Source: Paralcaligenes sp. KSB-10 (GTDB taxonomy: Bacteria; Pseudomonadota; Gammaproteobacteria; Burkholderiales; Burkholderiaceae_B). Taken from it: a DNA stretch of 64,000 nt. Under the pieces are notes generated by a model. That model ran no database searches. It had not been told where the DNA came from and saw nothing but the letters and a program-made list of their open reading frames with translations. Where the stretch lies: assembly GCF_021266465.1 (NCBI RefSeq), contig NZ_CP089848.1, positions 2,108,001 through 2,172,000 of the forward strand, given 5' to 3'. Positions 1 to 8,571 of this stretch are shown here, piece by piece (within the stretch, counting starts at the first letter, position 1; every line of letters starts with the position of its first letter). The translations under genes were made by a program, and so were the position numbers.

Positions 1-302
1 GAGATCGCCGGCCTATCTTGCTCGTCAATTATCTTGGCCGGTTGGCGCGGTGTGGATACCGGTGGCGCCGCTATCTGCACCGGCAGCAGCAACGGCCCTT
101 GGCTAATTGGGCCGAAGTCGCCACGCCGATACTGCCAGCGCCAATTGTGCAATTGGTTGGCATTGATGCCGTGCGCCAACGCAACCCGTGCGATCGACGC
201 GCCAGCGGACATCGATTCCTGCACGACCTGACGTTTGTACTCGACCGGATAGCGGCGTCGGGGGCTCTGCGAGGAACTCACTACACAAAGAGAATCGCTC
301 AT
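1..302 (-). CDS. IS66-family accessory protein TnpA (OrfA), partial
   Basis: The minus-strand frame starts with ATG at 302 and runs off the window after about 100 codons with no stop. It begins MSDSLCVVSSSQSPRRRYPV and continues with a helix-turn-helix-like stretch (VVQESMSAGASIARVALAHG, then INANQLHNWRWQYR). This is the typical N-terminus of the small OrfA protein of IS66 elements, which binds DNA and is needed with TnpB and TnpC for transposition. The call rests on family resemblance by eye. The gene is incomplete only because the window ends; whether it is intact is unknown. Confidence 0.7.
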   Translation of the reverse strand, partial: MSDSLCVVSSSQSPRRRYPVEYKRQVVQESMSAGASIARVALAHGINANQLHNWRWQYRRGDFGPISQGPLLLPVQIAAPPVSTPRQPAKIIDEQDRPAI

Positions 303-392
303 GAAAATACGTGTACATCTCAAAAAATACATGGACACGTATCTTGATGAGATTTAACCGAGACTTCTAGACGGTACAGGGCGGGCCGTTAC
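1..392 (-). mobile_element. One end of an IS66-family insertion sequence (rest lies outside the window)
   Basis: The first ~390 bases read as the left end of an IS66-type element whose remaining genes (tnpB, tnpC) would lie before base 1. Seen: an open tnpA-like frame running off the edge, and, on the minus strand, a likely terminus beginning GTAACGGCCCGCC near base 392; IS66 termini commonly begin GTAA. The second terminus and target duplication cannot be seen. The next gene block (706-4580) is richer in A+T than the rest of the window, so this element may mark the edge of acquired DNA. Confidence 0.55.
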
Positions 393-705
393 ATATCTTT
401 GCCGATTGTCTTCTTTTAAACCATAAGACTTTCAATCGTTCAGTGATAAAACTGCCTCTATTTACAGGGCGTTTCTTACAGGGCGTTTTGGATTCGATGC
501 GTGCGCTTCGACTCTTAGTCTGACGACCAGCGCAGTCATACCGTAGAACGGCCAAATATGGCCTTAGGCGGCATTACACCAATTCAAAAAATGGCCTTGG
601 CCGCTTAGCCTCTACTCTTAACGACCGTTAAAAACGGAGGATTACCCACGTCTAAAATATCTAGCTCCAAAGGCGATGCGTAGGGCTGGGGTTACATATT
701 CCTAC
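393..705. other. Intergenic stretch without a supported gene
   Basis: About 310 bases between the IS66 end and the stop of the LysR gene. No convincing reading frame. It holds a short direct repeat (TTACAGGGCGTTT at 462-474 and 476-488), a small palindrome GGCCAAATATGGCC at 551-564, and a second GTTACATAT (691-699) matching 9 bases at the IS66 end (388-396). These are too short to interpret; the region looks like degraded DNA next to a transposon. Confidence 0.4.
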
Positions 706-1662
706 TCAATCAACTTTTTGCCCTTGGGTATTTAGTAGATATCCCTTCATCAACTTGGCTCCGATAGACATGGGCGAGCCTTGGCGGTGCACTAATTCGT
801 AGGGTTCGCTTCGTATGCTGAATTCAAATGGCAGTATGCTAACTAAGGCGTTGCGAGCAAAAAAGGAGGCCACATCTGTCGAGGCAAGCGCAACGAAAGA
901 CGGATTTCTTCTCAATAAAGCCAATGTTGCAAATGGGGACGTAGTCTCCAATAGATTCGCAGGAAAACGAATATCTCTGTCATAAAACTCCCGTTCGAGC
1001 AAAAGGCGCATCGGCATATTCGCACGATAGACAATCCATTTACATTGGGCCAAATCTTGAAGAGTTAAACAATCCTTATGCGCAAAAGGACTTTCATTAT
1101 TAGCAATGATCCGCAACTCTTCCGGCTGAAGAATCTCGCTTTCATATAGATCGGGCGTTTTGCTGACAGTTTTTCGGCATATTGCCAGGTCGAGTCTGCC
1201 GCTGTCCAATAAGCTTAAAAGCGTCGCACTGGTATCTTCAACGATCTCCACGGACATGCCCGGGTGTGTTTGCATCAAATTCGAAACGGCATCCGTCAGC
1301 AACGGTATTGCCCCCATAATCGACCCCACTGACACCCGTCCACCGTCTCCCCGCTGAATTGCCTCTAGCTCATTACGAAGATGACCAAGATCGGTGTAGA
1401 TCATGCGCGCGTAGCGCACAACACATCGACCCAAGTCGTTTGCTGCCAGGCCTCGATTTGTTCGAGTGAAAAGAGTAGCTCCAAACGCAGCCTCGATTTC
1501 CTGAAGTGCCTTGCTGGCCCCTGGTTGCGTAATCGCCACTTCTTTCGCTGCGCTCAGCAACGAACCGTGCTCGTGAACTGCGATCAATAAACGCAGGTGC
1601 TTGACGTGCAATCGAGAAACAATTGAGGTCAGTGGAGGCATCATGATATTCCATTTCGACAT
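706..1662 (-). CDS. LysR-family transcriptional regulator
   Basis: 318 residues, the normal size for LysR regulators. Residues ~15-75 form the winged helix-turn-helix (HLRLLIAVHEHGSLLSAAKE, then ITQPGASKALQEIE and LFTRTNRGLAAN); the rest fits the periplasmic-binding-like effector domain. Start ATG at 1662 gives a short N-terminal tail; the ATG at 1644 is an alternative. It is transcribed away from the alcohol and aldehyde dehydrogenase genes, the classic arrangement of a LysR regulator controlling a divergent catabolic operon. Effector unknown. Codon use and base composition are more A+T-rich than in the housekeeping genes here, in keeping with the next two genes. Confidence 0.88.
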   Translation of the reverse strand: MSKWNIMMPPLTSIVSRLHVKHLRLLIAVHEHGSLLSAAKEVAITQPGASKALQEIEAAFGATLFTRTNRGLAANDLGRCVVRYARMIYTDLGHLRNELEAIQRGDGGRVSVGSIMGAIPLLTDAVSNLMQTHPGMSVEIVEDTSATLLSLLDSGRLDLAICRKTVSKTPDLYESEILQPEELRIIANNESPFAHKDCLTLQDLAQCKWIVYRANMPMRLLLEREFYDRDIRFPANLLETTSPFATLALLRRNPSFVALASTDVASFFARNALVSILPFEFSIRSEPYELVHRQGSPMSIGAKLMKGYLLNTQGQKVD

Positions 1663-1809
1663 ACCAATATGAGCAGCTTTCAGTGTTCAAAACTCAAAAG
1701 TAAAGCTTAGAATAGGCGCTGACATTGGAAAAGACCTGTCCGCCAATAGATTATTAGCAGTGGCCGTGTGGTTCCATTCCGCTTTCATTATAACTTTTGG
1801 TTAATTCAA

Positions 1810-2949
1810 ATGGCGCTCATTCAATATATCACTTCCATTCAATTCGATTTCGGCGCCGTTGGCCTACTGCAAGCGGAGTGTGACCGTATCGGGATAAAAC
1901 GCCCCATGGTGGTGACAGATAAAGGTATCAAAGCTGCAGGAATTCTTGCCACTGTCATGGAGCATATAAAGCAATCTGAAGCTGTACCCATCTTCGACGA
2001 AACACCATCTAACCCAAATGAAGCAGCGGTGCGCAAGGCTGTTGAGATCTTCACCCATAACGGTTGTGATGGAATTATTGCGCTCGGCGGAGGATCTTCG
2101 ATCGATCTGGCCAAGGGTGTTGCTATTTGTGCAACCCACAGCGGGCCGCTAAAGAGCTTCGCAGTGATTGAGGGTGGGTTGAACAAAATCACAGCAGCAA
2201 CGGCTCCTGTGATTGCGATACCTACTACTGCAGGCACAGGTAGTGAAGTTGGGCGAGGCGCCATCCTGATTCTTGACGATGGCCGAAAAGTAGGCGTGAT
2301 CTCCCCGTTTGTCGTTCCCAGGACAGCAATCTGCGATCCGGAGCTAACGCTGGGATTGCCGCCAGCTCTAACCGCCGCAACTGGCATGGATGCCATCGCA
2401 CATTGTCTTGAGACATTCATGTCTCCGTTGTTCAATCCTCCTGCGGATGGCATTGCCCTGGACGGCTTACACCGTGCCTGGCGACATATCGAGCAGGCAA
2501 CTAACGACCCAGAAGATCGTAATGCCCGCATGAATATGATGAGTGCCAGCATGCAGGGTGCACTCGCATTCCAGAAAGGCCTAGGGTGTGTTCATAGCCT
2601 CAGCCATTCTTTAGGGGGAATTGATCCTCGGCTTCATCACGGGACGCTGAATGCCATCTTTTTGCCGGCAGTCATTCAGTTCAATGCTCCGGCCCCTACG
2701 ATGATACAAGAAAATAAATTGAACCGGATTGCTGCGGCAATGGGACTTTCGTCTGGCAGCTTCGTTGCCGACGAAGTCCAGAAATTGACACTGAGACTTG
2801 GCTTACCTACCTCTTTGAGCCAAGTGAAAGTTTCTCGAGATCTCTTCTCAAAAATCGTCGATGGGGCGCTCCAAGATCATAGCCATAAAACAAACCCTCG
2901 GGATGCCATAAGAGAAGACTATTTGCAGATGCTTGATGCATCATTTTGA
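1810..2949 (+). CDS. Iron-containing (group III) alcohol dehydrogenase
   Basis: 379 residues from ATG 1810; a GTG at 1768 would add 14 residues, but the shorter start aligns better with the family. Shows the NAD(P)-binding ALGGGSSIDLAKG (residues ~91-103) and PTTAGTGSEVG (~138-148). The four expected metal ligands are present: Asp194 and His198 in TGMDAIAHCLETF, His262 in VHSLSHSLGG, and His277 in LHHGTLNAI. Family members reduce aldehydes or oxidise primary alcohols and hydroxy acids in the cytoplasm. It is 49 bp upstream of an aldehyde dehydrogenase, so together they could convert an alcohol to an acid in two steps. The substrate cannot be read from sequence. Likely controlled by the divergent LysR protein. 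Confidence 0.88.
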   Translation: MALIQYITSIQFDFGAVGLLQAECDRIGIKRPMVVTDKGIKAAGILATVMEHIKQSEAVPIFDETPSNPNEAAVRKAVEIFTHNGCDGIIALGGGSSIDLAKGVAICATHSGPLKSFAVIEGGLNKITAATAPVIAIPTTAGTGSEVGRGAILILDDGRKVGVISPFVVPRTAICDPELTLGLPPALTAATGMDAIAHCLETFMSPLFNPPADGIALDGLHRAWRHIEQATNDPEDRNARMNMMSASMQGALAFQKGLGCVHSLSHSLGGIDPRLHHGTLNAIFLPAVIQFNAPAPTMIQENKLNRIAAAMGLSSGSFVADEVQKLTLRLGLPTSLSQVKVSRDLFSKIVDGALQDHSHKTNPRDAIREDYLQMLDASF

Positions 2950-2998
2950 GCGCTAGGGTCATCATTTATTTATATGTACCCGTTGATAGGAAAATGAA

Positions 2999-4579
2999 AT
3001 GACGATTACCGGCAAGATGATTATCGGACGGCGAAAAGTCGTTGGTGAAGGACCCGAGTTATACGCTTTCGATCCAAACGAGAATCGCATGCTCGAACCG
3101 ACTTTCTTATCTGCAACCCGTCAGCTAGTCGATGAAGCCTGCGAACTGGCAACACAATCCTTTGATGCCTATAAAGAATTACCACTAGAAGCCCGGGCAG
3201 GGTTTTTAGAGCGTATTACCGCGAATATTGAAAGTATCGGCAGTATTCTGATCCAACGAGCACACAGCGAAACAGGATTGCCCATGGCTCGCCTAGAGGG
3301 CGAGAGAGCCAGAACAGCTAACCAGCTTAGAATGTTTGCATCTGTTATCAGGAGCGGGCACTGGTTAAACGCCACCCTAGACAGCCCGCTACCGGATAGA
3401 CAACCCCTACCTCGGTCCGATCTGCGGAAGCTAATGGTGCCTCTAGGGCCTGTAGCTGTCTTCGGTGCCAGCAATTTTCCCTTGGCATTTTCCGTGGCGG
3501 GAGGAGATACCGCATCGGCGCTTGCTGCAGGCTGCCCAGTCATCGTCAAAGCGCATAGTGCGCATTTGGGAACTTCCGAACTGGTTGCTGAGGCTATACA
3601 ACAAGCAAGCGTCGAATGCGATATGCCTGATGGGGTGTTTTCCCTAGTCGTGGGATCAGGCTCCGAAGTAGGCACACAGCTTGTGACTAACCCCGCCATC
3701 AAAGCCGTGGGGTTTACCGGCTCTCGACAAGGTGGCCTGGCGCTCGTCCGTGCTGCTTTCAACCGTCAGGAGCCTATTCCCGTGTACGCGGAGATGAGCA
3801 GCATCAATCCCTTTTTCGTATTACCTGGTGCTCTTTCCAAACGCACGTCGACACTAGCTGCGGCTCTAGCCGATTCTATCTCCTTGGGTGCTGGGCAATT
3901 TTGCACCAATCCAGGCCTTATTGCCCTTCTAGATAGCGAAGCAGCGAGAAACTTTGTTGATGAGCTGACAGCAATACTCGGGAAGCAATCTGCCCAGACC
4001 ATGCTTACCCCTGGCATAGCCAAAGCTTACGAAGTTGCGTTGAAACGCCGGTTTGACGATCAGGCGATAACACAAATCTTGTCACCAACCCTCGATGCAT
4101 CGGCATGTACGGCTCAACCGGCGATCTTTGCAGTCACTGCCGGAGAATTTCTAGCCAATACACTTCATCGTGAAGAAATCTTCGGGCCAGCTTCTTTAGT
4201 CGTTTACTGTCGCGATGTTTCGGAGCTTCTTGAGTTAGCTAACTCTCTCGAGGGCCAGTTAACGTCAACTTTGCATTTTGAAGATGGTGATGAAGCAATC
4301 GTTCGACAGCTGCTTCCCATCCTGACCAAGAAGGTCGGACGCATTATTGCCAATGGGTATCCGACGGGCGTCGAAGTATCGCACGCCATGGTCCACGGTG
4401 GGCCATTCCCCTCCACTTCGAATGCGCGTGCGACGTCTGTCGGCGCAAGCTCCATTGACCGCTTTTTACGACCCATTTGCTATCAGGATGTTCCGAGCAA
4501 ATTTATCCCACCGGCACTACAAGATAGCAACCCGCTTTCACTGTGGCGCTTGCGAGATGGGCAAATGGAGAAGCACTAA
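2999..4579 (+). CDS. Aldehyde dehydrogenase, ketoglutarate-semialdehyde-dehydrogenase type
   Basis: 526 residues, matching the long NAD(P)-dependent group that includes bacterial alpha-ketoglutaric semialdehyde dehydrogenase type III (known family; oxidises 2-oxoglutarate semialdehyde in sugar-acid and hydroxyproline breakdown). Catalytic residues are visible: Asn159 in FGASNFPLAFS, Glu265 in VYAEMSSINP, Cys302 in GAGQFCTNPG. The cofactor-loop region VGFTGSRQGG follows at ~237. Starts with ATG 2999 just after the alcohol dehydrogenase and is probably co-transcribed with it. The exact substrate is inference; an ordinary short-chain aldehyde is also possible given its partner. Same A+T-rich composition as its neighbours. 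Confidence 0.88.
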   Translation: MTITGKMIIGRRKVVGEGPELYAFDPNENRMLEPTFLSATRQLVDEACELATQSFDAYKELPLEARAGFLERITANIESIGSILIQRAHSETGLPMARLEGERARTANQLRMFASVIRSGHWLNATLDSPLPDRQPLPRSDLRKLMVPLGPVAVFGASNFPLAFSVAGGDTASALAAGCPVIVKAHSAHLGTSELVAEAIQQASVECDMPDGVFSLVVGSGSEVGTQLVTNPAIKAVGFTGSRQGGLALVRAAFNRQEPIPVYAEMSSINPFFVLPGALSKRTSTLAAALADSISLGAGQFCTNPGLIALLDSEAARNFVDELTAILGKQSAQTMLTPGIAKAYEVALKRRFDDQAITQILSPTLDASACTAQPAIFAVTAGEFLANTLHREEIFGPASLVVYCRDVSELLELANSLEGQLTSTLHFEDGDEAIVRQLLPILTKKVGRIIANGYPTGVEVSHAMVHGGPFPSTSNARATSVGASSIDRFLRPICYQDVPSKFIPPALQDSNPLSLWRLRDGQMEKH

Positions 4580-4842
4580 AGGGCCATAACAACGACCCGC
4601 CTGTTTCGCAGCAGATGGAGTATTTTCCCATAGCCAATCAGAACGGTATGGCCGGAAGCTACTGCAACCCAATTGCCAGATCTGTGCGTTCTATGTCGTT
4701 TAACGCCATATCAAAACTGATGTATTTGACGAGCAATTTGTCGTTATGGGGCTGTAGTTCCCGGCAGGGTCAAGCATACGGCCTGCCCAGAATGCAGCGG
4801 CAAGATAGCTTCTACATGCTTTATTGGATTCCGGTGATAGAT

Positions 4843-5613
4843 ATGAGCGAATACATTCTCGAAACCCAGCATCTCGCCAAAGAATTCCGCGGCTTTGTCG
4901 CGGTCAGCGATGTCAATTTGCGGGTTCAACGCGGCAACATCCATGCGCTGATCGGGCCCAACGGCGCAGGCAAAACCACCTGCTTCAACCTGTTGACCAA
5001 ATTTCTTACCCCCACGGCGGGAAAAATATTCTTCTCGGGCAAGGAAATCACGCACGACAAGCCCGCACAGATCGCGCGGCAGGGCATTATCCGCTCGTTC
5101 CAGATTTCGGCCGTTTTCCCGCAACTGACGGTGCTGGAGAACGTACGCATCGGCCTGCAGCGCTCCACGGGCCAGTCCTACCACTTCTGGCGCAGCGGTG
5201 CGTCCCTGGCCCACCTGAACGAGGCGGCCTACGGCTTGCTTGAACAAGTCGACCTGGTTGAGTTTGCCCAGGTACACACGATCAACCTGCCTTATGGTCG
5301 CAAGCGCGCGCTGGAGATCGCCACCACACTAGCCATGGAGCCCGAACTAATGCTGCTCGATGAGCCCACCCAAGGCATGGGCCATGAAGATGTCAACCGC
5401 GTCACGCAACTGATTAAAAAGGTCAGCGCTGGGCGCACCATCCTGATGGTCGAACACAACATGAACGTGGTGTCGCAAATTGCCGACAAGATTACCGTTC
5501 TGGCCCGCGGCGCCGTGCTGGCCGAGGGCAACTATGCGCAAGTCTCACGCAACGCCGATGTCATGCAGGCCTATATGGGCACGACAAGCGGCGAACTGGA
5601 AGGGGCTCACTAA
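4843..5613 (+). CDS. HAAT-family ABC transporter ATP-binding protein (LivG-like), importer 1
   Basis: 256 residues from ATG 4843. The open frame continues upstream without a stop to 4543, but the protein before residue MSEYILETQHLAKEF shows nothing of the family and overlaps the preceding gene, so the internal ATG is preferred. Walker A GPNGAGKTT, Q-loop RSFQISAVF, signature LPYGRKRALEIA (a variant common in this subfamily rather than LSGGQ), Walker B LMLLDEPTQGMG, switch His in MVEHNM. It energises uptake of branched-chain amino acids, amides or urea-like compounds. First gene of the operon livG-livF-binding protein-livH-livM. The 263 bp before it hold no recognised gene. Confidence 0.92.
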   Translation: MSEYILETQHLAKEFRGFVAVSDVNLRVQRGNIHALIGPNGAGKTTCFNLLTKFLTPTAGKIFFSGKEITHDKPAQIARQGIIRSFQISAVFPQLTVLENVRIGLQRSTGQSYHFWRSGASLAHLNEAAYGLLEQVDLVEFAQVHTINLPYGRKRALEIATTLAMEPELMLLDEPTQGMGHEDVNRVTQLIKKVSAGRTILMVEHNMNVVSQIADKITVLARGAVLAEGNYAQVSRNADVMQAYMGTTSGELEGAH

Positions 5614-5614
5614 G

Positions 5615-6325
5615 ATGGCTATCGCACTTGAAATTTCGGATCTGCAGGCCTGGTATGGCGAATCGCATGTCCTGCATGGGGTGCACCTGAACGTTGCCAA
5701 AGGCGAAGTGGTCACGCTGCTCGGGCGCAATGGGTCAGGGCGCACAACGTCCTTGCGCGCCATCCTGGGGCTGACCGGATCACGCCGGGGTTCGATCCGC
5801 ATCCAGGGCACCGAATCGATTTATCTGCCCACCTATCGCATTGCGCATTTGGGCATTGGTTATTGCCCCGAGGAGCGCGGCATATTTGCCGGGCTGTCCT
5901 GCGAAGAGAACCTGCTGCTGCCGCCCATCGTGGGCGATACGCTCGGTGGAGGCATGTCCCTGGCCGATATCTACGACATGTTCCCCAACCTGGAGGAGCG
6001 CAAGCATTCGCCCGGCACCCGCCTGTCGGGAGGAGAGCAGCAAATGCTGGCGGTTGCCCGAATTCTGCGCACCGGCGCCAATCTGCTTTTGCTCGACGAA
6101 ATTTCCGAAGGGCTCGCGCCGGTCATAGTCCAGGCCCTGGCCCGCATGATCAAGATCCTCAAGGGAAAGGGCTACACCATCATCATGGTGGAACAGAATT
6201 TCCGTTTTGCGGCGCCTTTGGCCGACCGCTTTTATGTCATGGAGCACGGCCAGATCGTAGAACAATTTAGTGCGGCTGAATTGCCAGCCAAACAAGACGT
6301 GCTTAACACGCTGCTCGGCGTTTAA
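5615..6325 (+). CDS. HAAT-family ABC transporter ATP-binding protein (LivF-like), importer 1, with altered Walker A
   Basis: 236 residues; ATG 5615 follows the previous stop by one base. All other ATPase motifs are normal: signature TRLSGGEQQMLAVAR, Walker B LLLLDEISEGLAP, switch His replaced in context by MVEQNF as is usual for LivF proteins. The Walker A reads GRNGSGRTT (bases ~5727-5753), with Arg in place of the near-invariant Lys that contacts the ATP phosphates. The codon is CGC with clean flanks, so this does not look like a frameshift. It may mean one of the two ATP sites is degenerate, or that this subfamily tolerates Arg. Pairs with the LivG-like protein on the cytoplasmic face. Confidence 0.92.
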   Translation: MAIALEISDLQAWYGESHVLHGVHLNVAKGEVVTLLGRNGSGRTTSLRAILGLTGSRRGSIRIQGTESIYLPTYRIAHLGIGYCPEERGIFAGLSCEENLLLPPIVGDTLGGGMSLADIYDMFPNLEERKHSPGTRLSGGEQQMLAVARILRTGANLLLLDEISEGLAPVIVQALARMIKILKGKGYTIIMVEQNFRFAAPLADRFYVMEHGQIVEQFSAAELPAKQDVLNTLLGV

Positions 6326-6377
6326 TCACAAAATACTGCCGGAGTACCCGGTATAACAATACAAAGGAGAGCCTTCA

Positions 6378-7589
6378 ATGAAACTGCGTACACTATCCGC
6401 AGCCTTCGCCCTAGCAGGACTTAGCTTTACCGGGCTAAGCCACGCGGCAGGCATTTCTAACGACGTTATACGCATCGGCTTCATCACCGATATGTCGGGC
6501 GTCTACTCCGACATCGACGGCAAGGCCGGCGCCGATGCCATCCGCATGGCCATCGCCGACGCCGGCGGTGAAATCAACGGCAAGAAAATCGAACTGCTTG
6601 TTGCAGACCATCAAAACAAAGCCGACATCGGCTCCGCGACCGCACGTCAATGGTTCGACGAAAAACACCTGGACATGCTGGTGGGCGGCACCAACTCCGG
6701 CGTAAACCTGGCCATGGTCACGGTTGCGGCAGAAAAACACAAACCCATGTTCGCGGTCGGACCAGGCTCGTCCAACCTGACCAACGCCAGCTGCACACCC
6801 TATAGCATCCACTACGGCTACGACACGGTGGCGCTGGCCCGCGGCACCGCCAACCATATGGTTGCGCAAGGCGACAAGTCCTGGTTCTTCCTGACGGCCG
6901 ACTATGCCTTCGGCCATTCCCTGCAGCGCGACGCCACCGCGGTTGTCAAGAAAGCCGGCGGCACAGTGGTAGGCAGCGTCGATGCGCCGCTCAGCACCAC
7001 CGATTTCTCTTCGTATCTGCTGCAGGCTCAGTCCTCCAAGGCCAAGGTCCTGGCACTGGCCAATGCGGGCGGCGACTTCGTCAACTCGGTCAAGGCCGCC
7101 AAGGAATTCGGCATTACCAAAACCATGAAGCTGGCCGGCTTGCTGGTGTTCATCAACGATATCCACGCCCTGGGCCTGGAAGCGACTCAGGGCCTGTACC
7201 TGACCAGCGCCTGGTACTGGAACAAAGACGATGCATCGCGCAAATGGGCTCAGCGTTTCTACAAAGAAGAAAACCGCATGCCCTCGTACCTGCAAGCGGG
7301 CGACTACTCCGCCGTGTCGTTCTACCTGAAAGCCGTCAAGGCCACAGGCACCGACGATGGCGATACCATCATGAAATGGGTCAAATCGCACAAGGTCAAC
7401 GACTTCTTCGCCGGCAACGGCTATGTGCGCGAAGACGGCACGCTGATACACGACATGTACCTGATGCAAGTCAAATCGCCGGCCGAATCCAAATCACCCT
7501 GGGATTACGTCAAACTGGTTAAAACCCTGCCAGGCGAGCAAATCTACACTACGCTGGCCGAATCAACCTGCAAACTCGTTAAAAAATAA
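6378..7589 (+). CDS. Periplasmic substrate-binding protein of HAAT importer 1
   Basis: 403 residues. Signal peptide MKLRTLSAAFALAGLSFTGLSHA with a cleavage site near A24, after a good ribosome site (AAAGGAGAGCC upstream of ATG 6378). The mature protein begins ISNDVIRIGFITDMSGVYSD, the first strand of type I periplasmic-binding (Peripla_BP_6) proteins used for amino acids, amides and aromatic acids. Lies between livF-like and livH-like genes and is followed by a strong hairpin, which probably raises the level of this component relative to the permeases. Ligand not predictable. Confidence 0.92.
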   Translation: MKLRTLSAAFALAGLSFTGLSHAAGISNDVIRIGFITDMSGVYSDIDGKAGADAIRMAIADAGGEINGKKIELLVADHQNKADIGSATARQWFDEKHLDMLVGGTNSGVNLAMVTVAAEKHKPMFAVGPGSSNLTNASCTPYSIHYGYDTVALARGTANHMVAQGDKSWFFLTADYAFGHSLQRDATAVVKKAGGTVVGSVDAPLSTTDFSSYLLQAQSSKAKVLALANAGGDFVNSVKAAKEFGITKTMKLAGLLVFINDIHALGLEATQGLYLTSAWYWNKDDASRKWAQRFYKEENRMPSYLQAGDYSAVSFYLKAVKATGTDDGDTIMKWVKSHKVNDFFAGNGYVREDGTLIHDMYLMQVKSPAESKSPWDYVKLVKTLPGEQIYTTLAESTCKLVKK

Positions 7590-7599
7590 AACTTTGTTA

Positions 7600-7642
7600 T
7601 AAAAGATCTGCTTCCTGCCCTGCGGGGGGCAGATCTTTTATT
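7600..7642 (+). terminator. Strong intrinsic terminator / attenuator after the binding-protein gene
   Basis: AAAAGATCTGC (7601-7611) pairs perfectly with GCAGATCTTTT (7629-7639), leaving a C/G-rich loop, and the 3' arm ends in a T run. It sits between the binding-protein gene and livH of the same operon, so partial read-through would give excess binding protein over membrane components, a usual arrangement. Confidence 0.8.
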
Positions 7643-7683
7643 AACCCGGGAATTTTGCATTTTGTCATGGATTTTTAACAAAT

Positions 7684-8571
7684 ATGACTGAAATATTCGG
7701 CATACCCATACAAGCGCTGCTGGGTCAGTTATTGCTGGGCTTAGTAAACGGTTCGTTTTACGCGGTACTTTCCCTTGGTCTGGCTGTCATATTCGGTCTG
7801 CTCAATGTCATCAATTTTGCTCACGGCGCGCTTTATATGCTGGGCGCCTTCGTTGCGTGGATGGGCTTGCAGTATCTGGGCCTGAATTACTGGGCCATGC
7901 TGATCATCGCGCCGATTATTGTCGGGCTGTTCGGCATTGTCATCGAACGCCTGCTCCTCAAACACTTGTACAAGCTCGATCATTTGTACGGCCTTTTGCT
8001 GACCTTCGGCCTGACACTGCTCATCGAAGGCCTTTTCCGCAGCCTTTATGGCGTTTCAGGACAGCCCTACGCCACTCCAAAGATTTTGCAAGGCGGCGTC
8101 AACCTCGGGTTCATGTACCTGCCCATTTATCGCGGCTGGGTTATCGTGGCCTCGCTGCTTGCATGCCTGGGAACCTGGCTGGTCATCGAAAAAACACGCC
8201 TTGGCGCCTTGCTGCGCGCGGGCACCGAAAATCCGAAACTGGTTGAGGCGTTCGGCGTCAACGTGCCCCTGGTCGTGACCCTGACCTTCGGATTCGGCGT
8301 CGGCCTCGCCGGATTCGCCGGCGTGCTGGCCGCCCCGATACTGCAGGTTTCTCCGCTAATGGGACAAAACCTGATCATCGTGGTTTTTGCCGTGGTGGTT
8401 ATTGGCGGCATGGGCTCCATCCTCGGGTCTATCGTCACCGGTCTGGCTTTGGGCATTATCGAAGGCCTCACCAAAGTGTTCTGGCCCGAAGCATCCAACA
8501 CGGTTGTCTTCATCATCATGGTCATTGTGCTGTTGGTGCGCCCCGCAGGCCTGTTCGGGAAAGAGAAATGA
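7684..8571 (+). CDS. HAAT-family ABC transporter permease (LivH-like), importer 1
   Basis: 295 residues, strongly hydrophobic, with about eight membrane segments. Shows LivH signatures: GLVNGSFYAVLSLGLAVIFG near the N-terminus and LNVINFAHGALYMLGAF just after, and the EAFGVNV cytoplasmic loop (~190) that contacts the ATPase. Ends in the usual LLVRPAGLFGKEK tail. Overlaps the start of the next permease gene by 4 bases (ATGA), indicating translational coupling. Forms the inner-membrane channel with the LivM-like protein. Confidence 0.92.
   Translation: MTEIFGIPIQALLGQLLLGLVNGSFYAVLSLGLAVIFGLLNVINFAHGALYMLGAFVAWMGLQYLGLNYWAMLIIAPIIVGLFGIVIERLLLKHLYKLDHLYGLLLTFGLTLLIEGLFRSLYGVSGQPYATPKILQGGVNLGFMYLPIYRGWVIVASLLACLGTWLVIEKTRLGALLRAGTENPKLVEAFGVNVPLVVTLTFGFGVGLAGFAGVLAAPILQVSPLMGQNLIIVVFAVVVIGGMGSILGSIVTGLALGIIEGLTKVFWPEASNTVVFIIMVIVLLVRPAGLFGKEK

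Noticed and set aside
388-699. Two copies of GTTACATAT as possible ends of a small element next to the IS66 end
   Set aside because: Nine bases only, same orientation, with no inverted partner or gene between them; chance cannot be excluded.
4543-4842. 300-base in-frame extension upstream of the LivG-like gene
   Set aside because: It overlaps the end of the aldehyde dehydrogenase gene, shows no family similarity, and the internal ATG at 4843 gives a canonical protein start.
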